A DNA stretch of 64,000 nt from Sulfurospirillum halorespirans DSM 13726 (GTDB lineage Bacteria; Campylobacterota; Campylobacteria; Campylobacterales; Sulfurospirillaceae): positions 1,178,001-1,242,000 of the forward strand of contig NZ_CP017111.1 of assembly GCF_001723605.1 (NCBI RefSeq), given 5' to 3'. Shown piece after piece: positions 1 to 7,446 of this stretch. The stretch's first letter is position 1, and the number at the start of each line of letters is the position of its first letter. The notes under the pieces are model-generated. The model saw only the letters and a program-made list of their open reading frames with translations, ran no database searches and was not told the DNA's origin. The position numbers were made by a program, and so were the translations under genes.

Positions 1-2
1 AT

Positions 3-104
3 GGCAATAACATCACCCCTGAGCAAATTGTAGAATCTGATGGTTTGGTCTCTTCGTATGCGGTTGAGGATTTCCTCAAATCCATACAAAAGCTTACAAA
101 CTAA
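3..104 (+). CDS. C-terminal end of an unidentified protein (5' end outside window)
   Basis: An open frame enters from the left edge and ends with TAA at 102-104, giving 33 residues that finish in FLKSIQKLTN. It stops 8 bases before the DedA-family gene, and that gene's AAGGA ribosome site lies in the junction, so the two are probably co-transcribed. The fragment is too short for me to assign a family. Confidence 0.5.
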   Translation, partial: GNNITPEQIVESDGLVSSYAVEDFLKSIQKLTN

Positions 105-112
105 GGATTGGT

Positions 113-676
113 GTGGAAGATATTTTAAGTTCCCTCTCGACGTATGGATACATCATCCTTTTTCTCTACTCTTTTGGTGGCGGCATGGTCGCCATCATTG
201 CCGCAGGTGTGCTCTGCTATGCTGGTAAGATGGATCTGAGCACGTCCATCGCAGTAGCAGCGTTGGCAAATGTTATTGGTAGCTCTTTTTTATTTTACAT
301 GGGACGCTACAACAAAAAAGCATTAATGCCGTACTTCAAAGATCATAAACGCAAATTAGCCCTAAGCCATATTTTGATGAAAAAGTATGGTGACAAGATC
401 ATTTTTATTCAGAAATTCATCTATGGGCTGAAAACCTTGGTACCGATGACCATTGGTTTGACCAAGTATCCCCAAACAAAATTTCACATCCTCAACACCC
501 TATCTGCGTGCGTTTGGGCGTTGGTTTTAGGGGTAGGTAGTTACATGGCAGGTGAGCTTTTGATGCGCATTGCCGCCTATTTTTCGGACAATGCCTTTTT
601 AGCACCTTTGATTTTACTCTCCATCATTGGGCTTATCTGGTTTTACTTCCAATCAGCCACAAAAAAGAGGCGTTAA
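113..676 (+). CDS. DedA-family (SNARE-associated) inner-membrane protein
   Basis: The 187-residue protein has the DedA layout. An N-terminal hydrophobic hairpin (about residues 10-50) is followed by a central amphipathic stretch with the family-typical pattern FIQKFIYGLKTLVPMTIGL near residue 100. Two C-terminal membrane segments and a basic tail (KKRR) complete it. DedA proteins are polytopic inner-membrane proteins tied to lipid or undecaprenyl-phosphate recycling and proton-motive-force homeostasis; the substrate here is unknown. The start is GTG at 113, chosen because AAGGA lies 5-9 bases upstream and no better start fits the first membrane helix. A hairpin follows the stop. Confidence 0.85.
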   Translation: MEDILSSLSTYGYIILFLYSFGGGMVAIIAAGVLCYAGKMDLSTSIAVAALANVIGSSFLFYMGRYNKKALMPYFKDHKRKLALSHILMKKYGDKIIFIQKFIYGLKTLVPMTIGLTKYPQTKFHILNTLSACVWALVLGVGSYMAGELLMRIAAYFSDNAFLAPLILLSIIGLIWFYFQSATKKRR

Positions 677-694
677 ATCGTACTACCACTTCTA

Positions 695-727
695 AGCGTT
701 CCTATCGCTCTTTGAGATAGGAATGCT
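695..727 (+). terminator. Hairpin downstream of the DedA gene
   Basis: Arms 695-706 and 716-727 pair (AGCGTTCCTATC with GATAGGAATGCT, one mismatch) around a 9-base loop. It starts 18 bases after the DedA stop. The downstream tract is only weakly T-rich, so this is a possible terminator rather than a certain one. It also lies just downstream of the stop of the small minus-strand ORF, so it could serve both directions. Confidence 0.5.
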
Positions 728-731
728 TCTC

Positions 732-836
732 TTAAAATATCTTATTGCTTAAAACAAGCATCTTTTGCTCAAAACGGTTCATAAACTCATTGTAGGCTTT
801 GCGTGAGTGACTGATCGTACAGATTAAACTTTTCAT
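732..836 (-). CDS. Small ORF (34 aa) divergent from the S24 repressor
   Basis: The ORF runs on the minus strand from ATG at 834-836 to TAA at 732-734. It encodes 34 residues beginning MKSLICTISHSRKAYNEF and ending SNKIF, with a basic, amphipathic composition. A strong ribosome site (GAGGAG) lies 6 bases before the ATG. It is divergently arranged with the S24-type repressor gene, and the roughly 90 bases between them hold operator-like inverted repeats, so it may be controlled by that repressor. I recognise no family. It could be a regulated small protein or the 5' remnant of a larger gene. Confidence 0.45.
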   Translation of the reverse strand: MKSLICTISHSRKAYNEFMNRFEQKMLVLSNKIF

Positions 837-857
837 TGAAGGCTCCTCTGTTATAAA

Positions 858-885
858 ATTTTCACTATTGTATACAAAATGAAAA
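858..885. promoter_or_regulatory. Operator-like repeat 1 (TTTTCA-N15-TGAAAA around TTGTATACAA)
   Basis: TTTTCA at 859-864 and TGAAAA at 880-885 flank a 10-bp perfect palindrome TTGTATACAA at 868-877. The palindrome overlaps a possible extended -10 (TGTATACAAT) reading toward the 34-codon ORF. The half-sites match those of the second repeat at 898-918, suggesting two sites for one dimeric regulator, most simply the adjacent S24 repressor. Confidence 0.5.
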
Positions 886-897
886 ATATGCTACAAT

Positions 898-918
898 AAT
901 ATTTCAAAATGAAATATT
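898..918. promoter_or_regulatory. Operator-like repeat 2 (AATATTTCA-AAA-TGAAATATT)
   Basis: Two perfect 9-base arms are separated by AAA. The repeat sits directly between a TACAAT -10-like hexamer (892-897) and the GGAGG ribosome site (919-923) of the repressor gene. Binding there would block transcription start, as expected for autoregulation. Confidence 0.55.
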
Positions 919-928
919 GGAGGACAAA

Positions 929-1588
929 ATGCCAAATATTTTAGCAGTTTTACATAAAGTGAAGGATATTCTCTCCCAAGAGTTGGGTGAACGTAAAGTA
1001 TTTGACAAGGATGTGGCGGAAGCTTTGGGGATCAATCAGCTAACCCTTGCGACGATGAAAAATCGTGCCAAAATTCCCTATAAAGAGATTCTTGAATTTT
1101 GTGCGAAACGTAAAATCTCCATTAACTGGCTTTTGTTTGACCAAGTAGTCGAGAGTTTGCAAGCAGAGACCGATAAATTTGCACGTGTGCATTATTTTAG
1201 AGATATTTACGCTTCAGCAGGTGGTGGAGCGCTGAATGAAGACGAAGAGGGCGAGATGATGTACCTTGATGAGGAGATCGTTGAAAAGCTCGGAGGACTT
1301 GGGATGATTAAGCACATTCAAGCCATCAATGTTTTGGGCGATTCGATGGAGCCAACACTCTTTAGCGGGGATGTGGTGTTCATCAACAAAGAGTATACCA
1401 ACGCTTTAAAATCAGGTATTTACGTGGTCTCTACGCCTGTGGGATTGTTTATCAAACGCCTTCAACTCCACGCCAATGGCACCGTCGCTTTGGTGTCAGA
1501 TAACGAAGCGTATGCCCCAGAACTCATCAACGCAGAAGATGTTCAAGTACTTGGCAAAGTGGTTGGAAAGCTCTCTTCTAATATTTAA
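929..1588 (+). CDS. S24/LexA-like repressor with CI-type helix-turn-helix
   Basis: The 219-residue protein has an N-terminal helix-turn-helix of the phage CI-repressor type (about residues 18-60, DVAEALGINQLTLATMKNRA). A C-terminal S24 peptidase fold follows. The linker carries an Ala-Gly site (YASAGGG) where self-cleavage would occur, the serine motif GDSMEP and the general-base lysine in LFIKRL. Such proteins repress until RecA-type or other signals trigger self-cleavage. I start it at ATG 929, because GGAGG at 919-923 is correctly spaced and the upstream in-frame TTG at 917 lies inside an operator-like repeat. It is divergent from a 34-codon ORF and probably autoregulated. Whether it is a resident regulator or a prophage relic is open. 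Confidence 0.85.
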   Translation: MPNILAVLHKVKDILSQELGERKVFDKDVAEALGINQLTLATMKNRAKIPYKEILEFCAKRKISINWLLFDQVVESLQAETDKFARVHYFRDIYASAGGGALNEDEEGEMMYLDEEIVEKLGGLGMIKHIQAINVLGDSMEPTLFSGDVVFINKEYTNALKSGIYVVSTPVGLFIKRLQLHANGTVALVSDNEAYAPELINAEDVQVLGKVVGKLSSNI

Positions 1589-1595
1589 CCCTAGA

Positions 1596-1619
1596 AGCGC
1601 GTAAAGATGCTTACGCGCT
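1596..1619. terminator. Bidirectional terminator between convergent genes
   Basis: A perfect 9-bp stem (AGCGCGTAA / TTACGCGCT) with a 6-base loop lies 8 bases after the repressor stop and 7 bases before the end of the convergent transporter gene. T-rich sequence follows on the plus strand. Confidence 0.8.
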
Positions 1620-1625
1620 CAAACT

Positions 1626-2531
1626 CTATTTTTGCCTTGACCAATACCCTGCAAGTAAAGCCCCAGAGATGTTGTGCCAAACACTGAAAATGGCTCCTGG
1701 AAGTGCGCTCAGCGGTGTGAAATATTTCATAGCGAGTGCGACTGCTAAACCCGAGTTTTGCATGCCTACTTCAATCGCGATTGTTTTGCAAATCGTATGA
1801 GAGTACCCAAACCATTTTGCAACATAGTAGCCACTCGCCAATCCTGAGAGATTATGAAGCATGATGCCAAGAACCGTTAAAAAGGCAATATTGGCGATGC
1901 GTCCTTGGTTGAGTGCGACAACAATCGCAATAATAAACACAATTGCAATCATTGAAAACGTTGCTAAGTAAGGCTCATAACGTTTAATCGTTGTCTGTAA
2001 AAAATAGTTCACAACCACGCCCAAAACAACAGGTGCAAGGACAATTTGTGCGATGCTTAAGAGCATATCTGTCGCAGGAACAGGAACGCTTTGCCCTACA
2101 TAGAGCAGTGTTAAAAAAGGTGTGGCGACCACGGAAAGCAAGGTTGATGTGAGTGTCATGGTAATGGAAAGTGCGACATCGCCTTTGGCAAGATAGGTCA
2201 TAACATTTGAAGCCGTGCCTCCTGAAACAGCACCTACAAGAACCATTCCCACCATCAGTTCGGTTGAAAAATAAAATGCTTTTGAGATCAAAAGTGCCGC
2301 AAGTGGCATAATGAAAAATTGCAACGCTACGGTTAAAAGAATCGCTTTAGGCGCCTTTAGGACACGTGCAAAATCTTCTAAACGAAGGGTCACACCCATA
2401 AAAAACATAATCGCAATCAGCAAGGGTGTAATAGAGCCTTTCATCGGTACGAAAAGCGTTGGCATGTTATACGCTAGCAGTGAAAAAAGAATAGCCCAAA
2501 GAGGGAAGAGTGCATTGAGACGATGAATCAT
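1626..2531 (-). CDS. Bile acid:sodium symporter (BASS) family transporter
   Basis: The 301-residue polytopic membrane protein has about nine to ten hydrophobic segments. Both conserved BASS signatures are visible: GAVSGGTASNVMTYLAKGD near residue 100 and AIEVGMQNSGLAVALA near residue 250, which in the family form the crossover helices and sodium sites. Length matches the bacterial PanS/YfeH-type members, which move organic anions such as ketopantoate with sodium. The substrate cannot be told from sequence. It stands alone, convergent with the S24 repressor gene. Confidence 0.88.
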   Translation of the reverse strand: MIHRLNALFPLWAILFSLLAYNMPTLFVPMKGSITPLLIAIMFFMGVTLRLEDFARVLKAPKAILLTVALQFFIMPLAALLISKAFYFSTELMVGMVLVGAVSGGTASNVMTYLAKGDVALSITMTLTSTLLSVVATPFLTLLYVGQSVPVPATDMLLSIAQIVLAPVVLGVVVNYFLQTTIKRYEPYLATFSMIAIVFIIAIVVALNQGRIANIAFLTVLGIMLHNLSGLASGYYVAKWFGYSHTICKTIAIEVGMQNSGLAVALAMKYFTPLSALPGAIFSVWHNISGALLAGYWSRQK

Positions 2532-2613
2532 AACAATCCTTCTTAAAAAGATGAAGGGATGATTATAACAAAGAAGAGGGGGAATTATGCTAAAGCGGAG
2601 CGCAAAAAAGTGT

Positions 2614-2645
2614 TTACATGTAAAGCGTTACCACTTTACATGTAA
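2614..2645. terminator. Paired TTACATGTAA palindromes forming a hairpin
   Basis: Two copies of TTACATGTAA (2614-2623 and 2636-2645) extend into a perfect 12-bp stem (TTACATGTAAAG / CTTTACATGTAA) with the 8-base loop CGTTACCA. It lies 9 bases past the stop of the minus-strand cyclophilin gene and fits a terminator for it. Confidence 0.6.
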
Positions 2646-2653
2646 GATGAAAA

Positions 2654-3148
2654 TTAAAGTGTTTCTTTGATCTCGATGGTGATCATTGCATCGTTTTGTG
2701 CGATGCTATCAAGCACTTTAAAGCTCTCTTTATCCTCTTTTGCGATGGCACCAAAAACGGTGTGAACGCCATCTAAATGAGGACAATCCACAAAGCAGAT
2801 GAAGAACTGACTTCCACCTGTGTTTGCCCCTGCATGTGCCATTGAAAGAGATCCTCGTTTATGTTTGCTTTTTTGACCTTTGCATTCGCATGCGATGTTC
2901 CAACCAGGACCGCCTGTTCCGCGACCGCTTGGACAACCGCCTTGTGCCATAAAGTTTTTGATGACACGGTGGAAAATAAGTCCATCGTAGAATTTGTCAT
3001 TGGCAAGTGTTGCAAAGTTTGCAACCGCGATAGGAGTCTCTTCAGGATTGAGCTTGATGATAATATCGCCTTTTTCCATCTTGATAATAGCGTATTGAAA
3101 AGCAGCCAATTGCTCTTTTGTGTAGTCATAGGTTTTGAGTGCGCTCAT
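2654..3148 (-). CDS. Peptidyl-prolyl cis-trans isomerase, cyclophilin type
   Basis: The 164-residue cytoplasmic cyclophilin has no signal peptide. Visible active-site patterns include IFHRVIKNFMAQGG (catalytic Arg and substrate-binding Phe/Met/Gln), the MAHAGANTGGSQFFI core, and HLDGVHTVFGAI with the conserved His. It catalyses cis-trans isomerisation of Xaa-Pro bonds. Length and motifs agree with bacterial PpiB-like enzymes. It stands alone, with a paired-palindrome hairpin after the stop. Confidence 0.92.
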   Translation of the reverse strand: MSALKTYDYTKEQLAAFQYAIIKMEKGDIIIKLNPEETPIAVANFATLANDKFYDGLIFHRVIKNFMAQGGCPSGRGTGGPGWNIACECKGQKSKHKRGSLSMAHAGANTGGSQFFICFVDCPHLDGVHTVFGAIAKEDKESFKVLDSIAQNDAMITIEIKETL

Positions 3149-3210
3149 TGTTTGAAGCCTTTATGATTAAGTTAGATGTGGATTATAACAAGCGATTCCT
3201 ATAAGCTCTA

Positions 3211-5361
3211 TTAACTCAGTTTTTTAGCAGGAATGTTGCGGTAAACCAGCACGTTTGAAGGATAGAGTGGATTTTCCAATGGAGGCTCCAAGCGGATGAT
3301 GCGCTGTAGTATATCGAGTTTGTGGCTCTCTTTCGCAAATTCGACTAAGAGTTTGTCGCCTTTGAAAAAGTGCAAATAAGTAACAAACGATTTTTCCCAA
3401 TCAATGGCGTTATCCATCTCTTGGTGCGCATCTTTAAAGTGAGCAATGTAGATTTTTTTCATGATATTGGCACTGTTTTGTTTACATGTAACAATACGCA
3501 CATAAGGCTCAATATGGCTCAAAACGCTCTCATACTCTTTGGCATCAATGAGCGCCATCTGTTCATTAAAAAATCTCTGCTTCATCCCTTCAAGTTCGTT
3601 CACAAGCGCGTAGTGACTTTGCAGCTGATAGTGATCTTGCAGTTGCACCGCTTCAAAGAGCAGATTTTTCGCTACGTACTCCTCTAAAAGAAGCAGGGCT
3701 TTGGAGACCTCTTTGAGTCTATTGGCTTGGTTTTGGTAGGGTCTAAATGGGTGTAAAAGCTCAGCAAGCAAGGACGCTTGATGGTAGTTTTTTGCTTCAA
3801 GCAATTTAAGCGCCTCATTTTGGATACGCTCTCCTATTTGAAGCACTTTTTGGTAGAGTGGTGTGGATTCTAAAAAGGTATTTTGTGCCACGAGACGGAA
3901 ATAAAAGTGGAAGTTTTTCTCTTTAACCGCTGTTTCTGCCATGGTAAACGTGCCTGAGCGTTTGAGCATATTTTCAATGAGTAGCTTCTTCTCTTCCACC
4001 TCTAAAAAAGCATGCAAACTCTCCTTAGCCGCCTCTTTGTTCATCAACGGTTCGCGTGAGAGTAAAATTTGCGCTTGTTGAAGGTTTTTATTCCATAAGG
4101 CTTCAACATGTGCAAAGAGAGAACTTTTTCGTAGCTCTGGTTTACGAGCAACCAGATCGTACGCAGGAGCATAGCTCATGCTTCGCACAAAGCGTTGCAG
4201 TGCGATGAGATGGGGCAGAAGTGTTTCAAGTTCGCTAAATTCGAGTTTGCATTTGGGATGAAACATAAAAGGTTCCGCTTTTTTTTGCGCTTGTTCAATG
4301 TCGCTTCGTGAGAGCAGGTTCATGATGGTCTCTTTCTCTTCTTGCCAGTATTCGTAAATCTTTTTGGTCTCACGGTGCGACATCAAAAAGATGTTTTTTT
4401 GAAAAATAAGACACGCCTCTTTGATCTGCTTAAGGGTAATGTGCGCGATAAATTGCTCTTCAAGTTCACGGTGGTTGTAAAAAATAAGCTCACCCGTTTT
4501 AAATCCCATAATAAAATACTTTTGCGTTCGGCACAGTACCGTAACGCCATGGTAGGGGAGTTTGACTTGGTAGAGACTATCAAGCGTTTTGACATAGACC
4601 GCAAACAGAGTGGACTCACGTGTGCCTATGTAAATAAATTTTTTACTGTGTGAGAGCACCATCGTGGAGGGCCAGATATTTTGATCGAGCTCTCTTTGTT
4701 TCGTTACTTCGCCTTTAAAAAGATCAATGGTGATGATTTTGCCATTTCGGGTAATAGCAATAAGTGTTTGCTCATCCACAAAGAGCATCATTTCAACCAC
4801 AGCATCGATTTTTTGATTAAAAAGCGTGCTAAAACTATTCATTTTATAAACAACCAAGTCGCGTGAAAACGAGGCATATGCTCCAAGATGGTAGGTATCC
4901 GAGACGGCTACTGCGGTGATGGCATCAGAAGATGGTGGCAGTTCTGCTTGGATGGTACCATCTTCTGCGCTGATAATGTAACTGCGCCCGCGCTCATTTC
5001 CCGTGATCAGATAGGTGTCATTTTCACTAAAAGCGGCTTTGGTGATACTTTCAGTTTGGTTGTAGTGAAACGTTGTGATGGGCACAATTTTAGCGTGTGT
5101 GTCGATGACGTGCTCAAGTCCTTGGTCTGCAAAGGCGAGGTAGGCTAGATGTTTCCCTACGGCAAAAGGACGCTTGTAGTAATCAAAAGGGGTGTTTTCA
5201 TGACGGGTTAACAGAGGGGTGCTTTTAATGATTTTAAGTTCATTGAGATCAATTTTGTGTAAATGGCATTGATGGTCGATGATTTGCAGTGTGGATTCAT
5301 CCACCACGCATGCGCTAGAGATCGCGCTATGAAACGTTATCTCTCTTGAACTTGGCAACAT
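3211..5361 (-). CDS. Beta-propeller plus alpha-solenoid protein of unknown function
   Basis: The protein has 716 residues and no signal peptide or membrane segment. Residues about 1-330 show recurring beta-blade patterns of WD40/quinoprotein type (for example YLITGNERGRSYIISAEDG and LIAITRNGKIITIDLFKG). Residues about 340-700 are almost entirely helical, with repeated 35-40 residue units such as LLEAKNYHQASLLAELLHPF, resembling TPR/solenoid repeats. The order propeller-then-solenoid recalls coat-type scaffold proteins, but that is only an architectural likeness. It overlaps the end of the upstream REC-PAS gene by 25 bases, so the two are translationally coupled and presumably act in one signalling pathway. 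The start ATG at 5361 has GAGGAG 8 bases upstream. No family name can be given with confidence. Confidence 0.75.
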   Translation of the reverse strand: MLPSSREITFHSAISSACVVDESTLQIIDHQCHLHKIDLNELKIIKSTPLLTRHENTPFDYYKRPFAVGKHLAYLAFADQGLEHVIDTHAKIVPITTFHYNQTESITKAAFSENDTYLITGNERGRSYIISAEDGTIQAELPPSSDAITAVAVSDTYHLGAYASFSRDLVVYKMNSFSTLFNQKIDAVVEMMLFVDEQTLIAITRNGKIITIDLFKGEVTKQRELDQNIWPSTMVLSHSKKFIYIGTRESTLFAVYVKTLDSLYQVKLPYHGVTVLCRTQKYFIMGFKTGELIFYNHRELEEQFIAHITLKQIKEACLIFQKNIFLMSHRETKKIYEYWQEEKETIMNLLSRSDIEQAQKKAEPFMFHPKCKLEFSELETLLPHLIALQRFVRSMSYAPAYDLVARKPELRKSSLFAHVEALWNKNLQQAQILLSREPLMNKEAAKESLHAFLEVEEKKLLIENMLKRSGTFTMAETAVKEKNFHFYFRLVAQNTFLESTPLYQKVLQIGERIQNEALKLLEAKNYHQASLLAELLHPFRPYQNQANRLKEVSKALLLLEEYVAKNLLFEAVQLQDHYQLQSHYALVNELEGMKQRFFNEQMALIDAKEYESVLSHIEPYVRIVTCKQNSANIMKKIYIAHFKDAHQEMDNAIDWEKSFVTYLHFFKGDKLLVEFAKESHKLDILQRIIRLEPPLENPLYPSNVLVYRNIPAKKLS

Positions 5362-6626
5362 AACTCAAACTCCTCTTGTTTGACGATGCAGATGAGATAG
5401 CGGTTTGGTTCATACGGGCTGATTTTGACCAAAATTTCAAGCATATGCGTGATGGATTTGAGAACGCCTTTAAAGGTAATATCGCCCTCATAGGACCAAT
5501 TGCCTTTGATCGCTTCGATCGAGTCAAAATATTCCATCTCTTCAAAATCCACCACCTCTTTGAGTGTGAGGGCTTCTTGTGTGAGTTTGAGTAGTAAATG
5601 CTCATCACTGTGGTTATTGACAAGTGTTTCAAAGAGTTTATTGTAGGAATGAAATATCATATCATTGCTCATTAGTGCGCACGGGAAGGGAATCTGCTTT
5701 AAAAAAGACGCTTCATTAAGGCTCAGTGCCAAAGAGAGATTTTCACTGTTTTGCTGTTCACGCAGCGCGTGCAGTTTCGTCAAGTCTTGACAAATACTGA
5801 TGAACTCACTGATCTCTCCCTCCGTGTTCACGATAGGTACAACGGTGGTGTAGTGATAAAGCATTCTAAGGTCTTTGGTTTGGTTGATGATAAGTCCTTG
5901 CCATGTCTTTTTAGCTAAAATCGTCTGCCAAAGCTCTTCGTACACCGCTTTTGAGGTGGAGGGATGGCTGATAAGATGGTGCGTTTTCCCAATCAGCTCT
6001 TCTTTGCTGTACCCTGTTGTTTTACAGAAATTTTCATTGACATCGGTAAAAATGCCGTTTTTATCGGTGAGTGAAACCATGGTTGCTTTATCAAGTGCTT
6101 CTTTGTACGCTTTGAGTGTTGCACTTTGTGCACTCAAGGAGTCTGCTTGGAGATGGGTAAAGTGTTTGAGTTTTTCATGGGCAATCTCTAAATCTTGCTT
6201 GTACTGCACCAGTGCTTTTTCGTAGTAAATACGCTCCATAATCGTGTATAAAACCTTTAAAATTTGATCACTCTGCAGAGGTTTTGTAATGTAATATTGA
6301 ATGCCAAGGTTGATCAATTTGATGAGGTATTCGCTCTCATTGTGCGCAGAAGTGACCAAGATAGGCTGTTTGGGATAGCGCTCTTTAATGGCTTCAATCA
6401 TCTCAATCCCATCCATAATGGGCATGCGAATATCGGTAATGACGAGATGATAGTCGTTTTGTGCGAGCTTTTCGAGTCCCTCTTGACCATTGGGCGCTAG
6501 ATCGACACGTTTGAAAATATCACTCAGAAAAAGGCTTACCTCTTCACGCAACGCAAGGTCATCTTCGACATACAATACGTTTAACTCTTTACTCCAAGCG
6601 ATCAGTTGGTCGATCGAATTTTCCAT
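5337..6626 (-). CDS. Response regulator with REC and PAS domains
   Basis: The 429-residue protein carries an N-terminal receiver domain (phosphoacceptor in LVITDIRMP, conserved Thr/Lys regions LVTSAH and YITKPL). A coiled linker of about 40 residues follows, then a PAS domain (FTDVNENFCKTTGYSKEELIGK) with a PAC-like tail. A weaker PAS-like region lies at about 300-420. There is no DNA-binding, cyclase or kinase output, so it probably signals by protein contact, plausibly with the overlapping propeller protein. I start at ATG 6626, which has GGAG 7 bases upstream; the GTG two codons earlier is too close to that site. It is divergent from an OmpR-type regulator. Confidence 0.85.
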   Translation of the reverse strand: MENSIDQLIAWSKELNVLYVEDDLALREEVSLFLSDIFKRVDLAPNGQEGLEKLAQNDYHLVITDIRMPIMDGIEMIEAIKERYPKQPILVTSAHNESEYLIKLINLGIQYYITKPLQSDQILKVLYTIMERIYYEKALVQYKQDLEIAHEKLKHFTHLQADSLSAQSATLKAYKEALDKATMVSLTDKNGIFTDVNENFCKTTGYSKEELIGKTHHLISHPSTSKAVYEELWQTILAKKTWQGLIINQTKDLRMLYHYTTVVPIVNTEGEISEFISICQDLTKLHALREQQNSENLSLALSLNEASFLKQIPFPCALMSNDMIFHSYNKLFETLVNNHSDEHLLLKLTQEALTLKEVVDFEEMEYFDSIEAIKGNWSYEGDITFKGVLKSITHMLEILVKISPYEPNRYLICIVKQEEFELCCQVQER

Positions 6627-6753
6627 AATCACGCTCCCATGGATTTTATCGTTTCATTATATACTCTAAGCGTTGTATTTGGGTTATATTTTTCGCTATA
6701 CTTAGTACAATGTGTGGTAACGCGGGCAAATCTACTCATTAAGGAAAGACACA

Positions 6754-7446
6754 ATGCGAGAAACGTTAACGTTACTCCTTGTCGAAGACGACCTCTCTTT
6801 AAGCGAAGAGTTAGGCATTTTTTTATCGGATTTTTTTGATACGATCGATTCGTGTGGCTCTGCTGAAGATGCGTATGAAAAATACCTGAAAACTTCGTAT
6901 GACCTTGTCATTACAGACATCCAACTTCCTCACCAAAATGGTCTTGGCTTGGTTGAAAAGATCAAGAAAAAAAATCCTTCGCAAATGGTTATTGTCATCT
7001 CGGCGTACAAAGAGGTTGACTATTTTCTCAAAAGCATCAACCTTGGCATCTACAGTTTTCTCACCAAACCGTTTGACTCACAACTGCTGATTAACACGAT
7101 GATCAAAGCAACCACGCAGTTAGAACAGCAAAAAGGCAAAATGGATAGTTCACTCGTTATTCTGCATCCGGGCATCTCGTTTGATCTTAAAACCAAAACC
7201 TTACATGTAAACCAAATGCCACAAGAATTAACCGCCAAAGAGGAGCTTTTACTGTTTGTTTTGGTGAAAAATGCCAACGCATTTGTTCGTAATGAACAGC
7301 TCTCTCAAGAAATATGGCAGAGCGATGAGGTCAATAACTCAACGCTTCGAGCCCTTGTGAAACGCGTGCGAGACAAGCTGGGGTATGATGAGTGCATCAT
7401 CAACCTCAAACATCGAGGCTATAAACTCTCTACGCATCCTTCATAG
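6754..7446 (+). CDS. OmpR/PhoB-type response regulator
   Basis: The 230-residue regulator has a receiver domain with acidic pocket (LLVEDD), phosphoacceptor in LVITDIQLP and lysine in LTKPFD. A C-terminal winged-helix DNA-binding domain covers about residues 140-228 (LTAKEELLLFVLVKNANAFV, STLRALVKRVRDKLG, HRGYKLS). It should bind DNA as a phosphorylated dimer. No paired kinase is directly attached, but the kinases at 9156-12551 are the nearest candidates. Its 3' end overlaps the convergent REC-EAL gene by 17 bases. The TTACATGTAA palindrome at 7201 encodes LHVN here. Confidence 0.92.
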   Translation: MRETLTLLLVEDDLSLSEELGIFLSDFFDTIDSCGSAEDAYEKYLKTSYDLVITDIQLPHQNGLGLVEKIKKKNPSQMVIVISAYKEVDYFLKSINLGIYSFLTKPFDSQLLINTMIKATTQLEQQKGKMDSSLVILHPGISFDLKTKTLHVNQMPQELTAKEELLLFVLVKNANAFVRNEQLSQEIWQSDEVNNSTLRALVKRVRDKLGYDECIINLKHRGYKLSTHPS

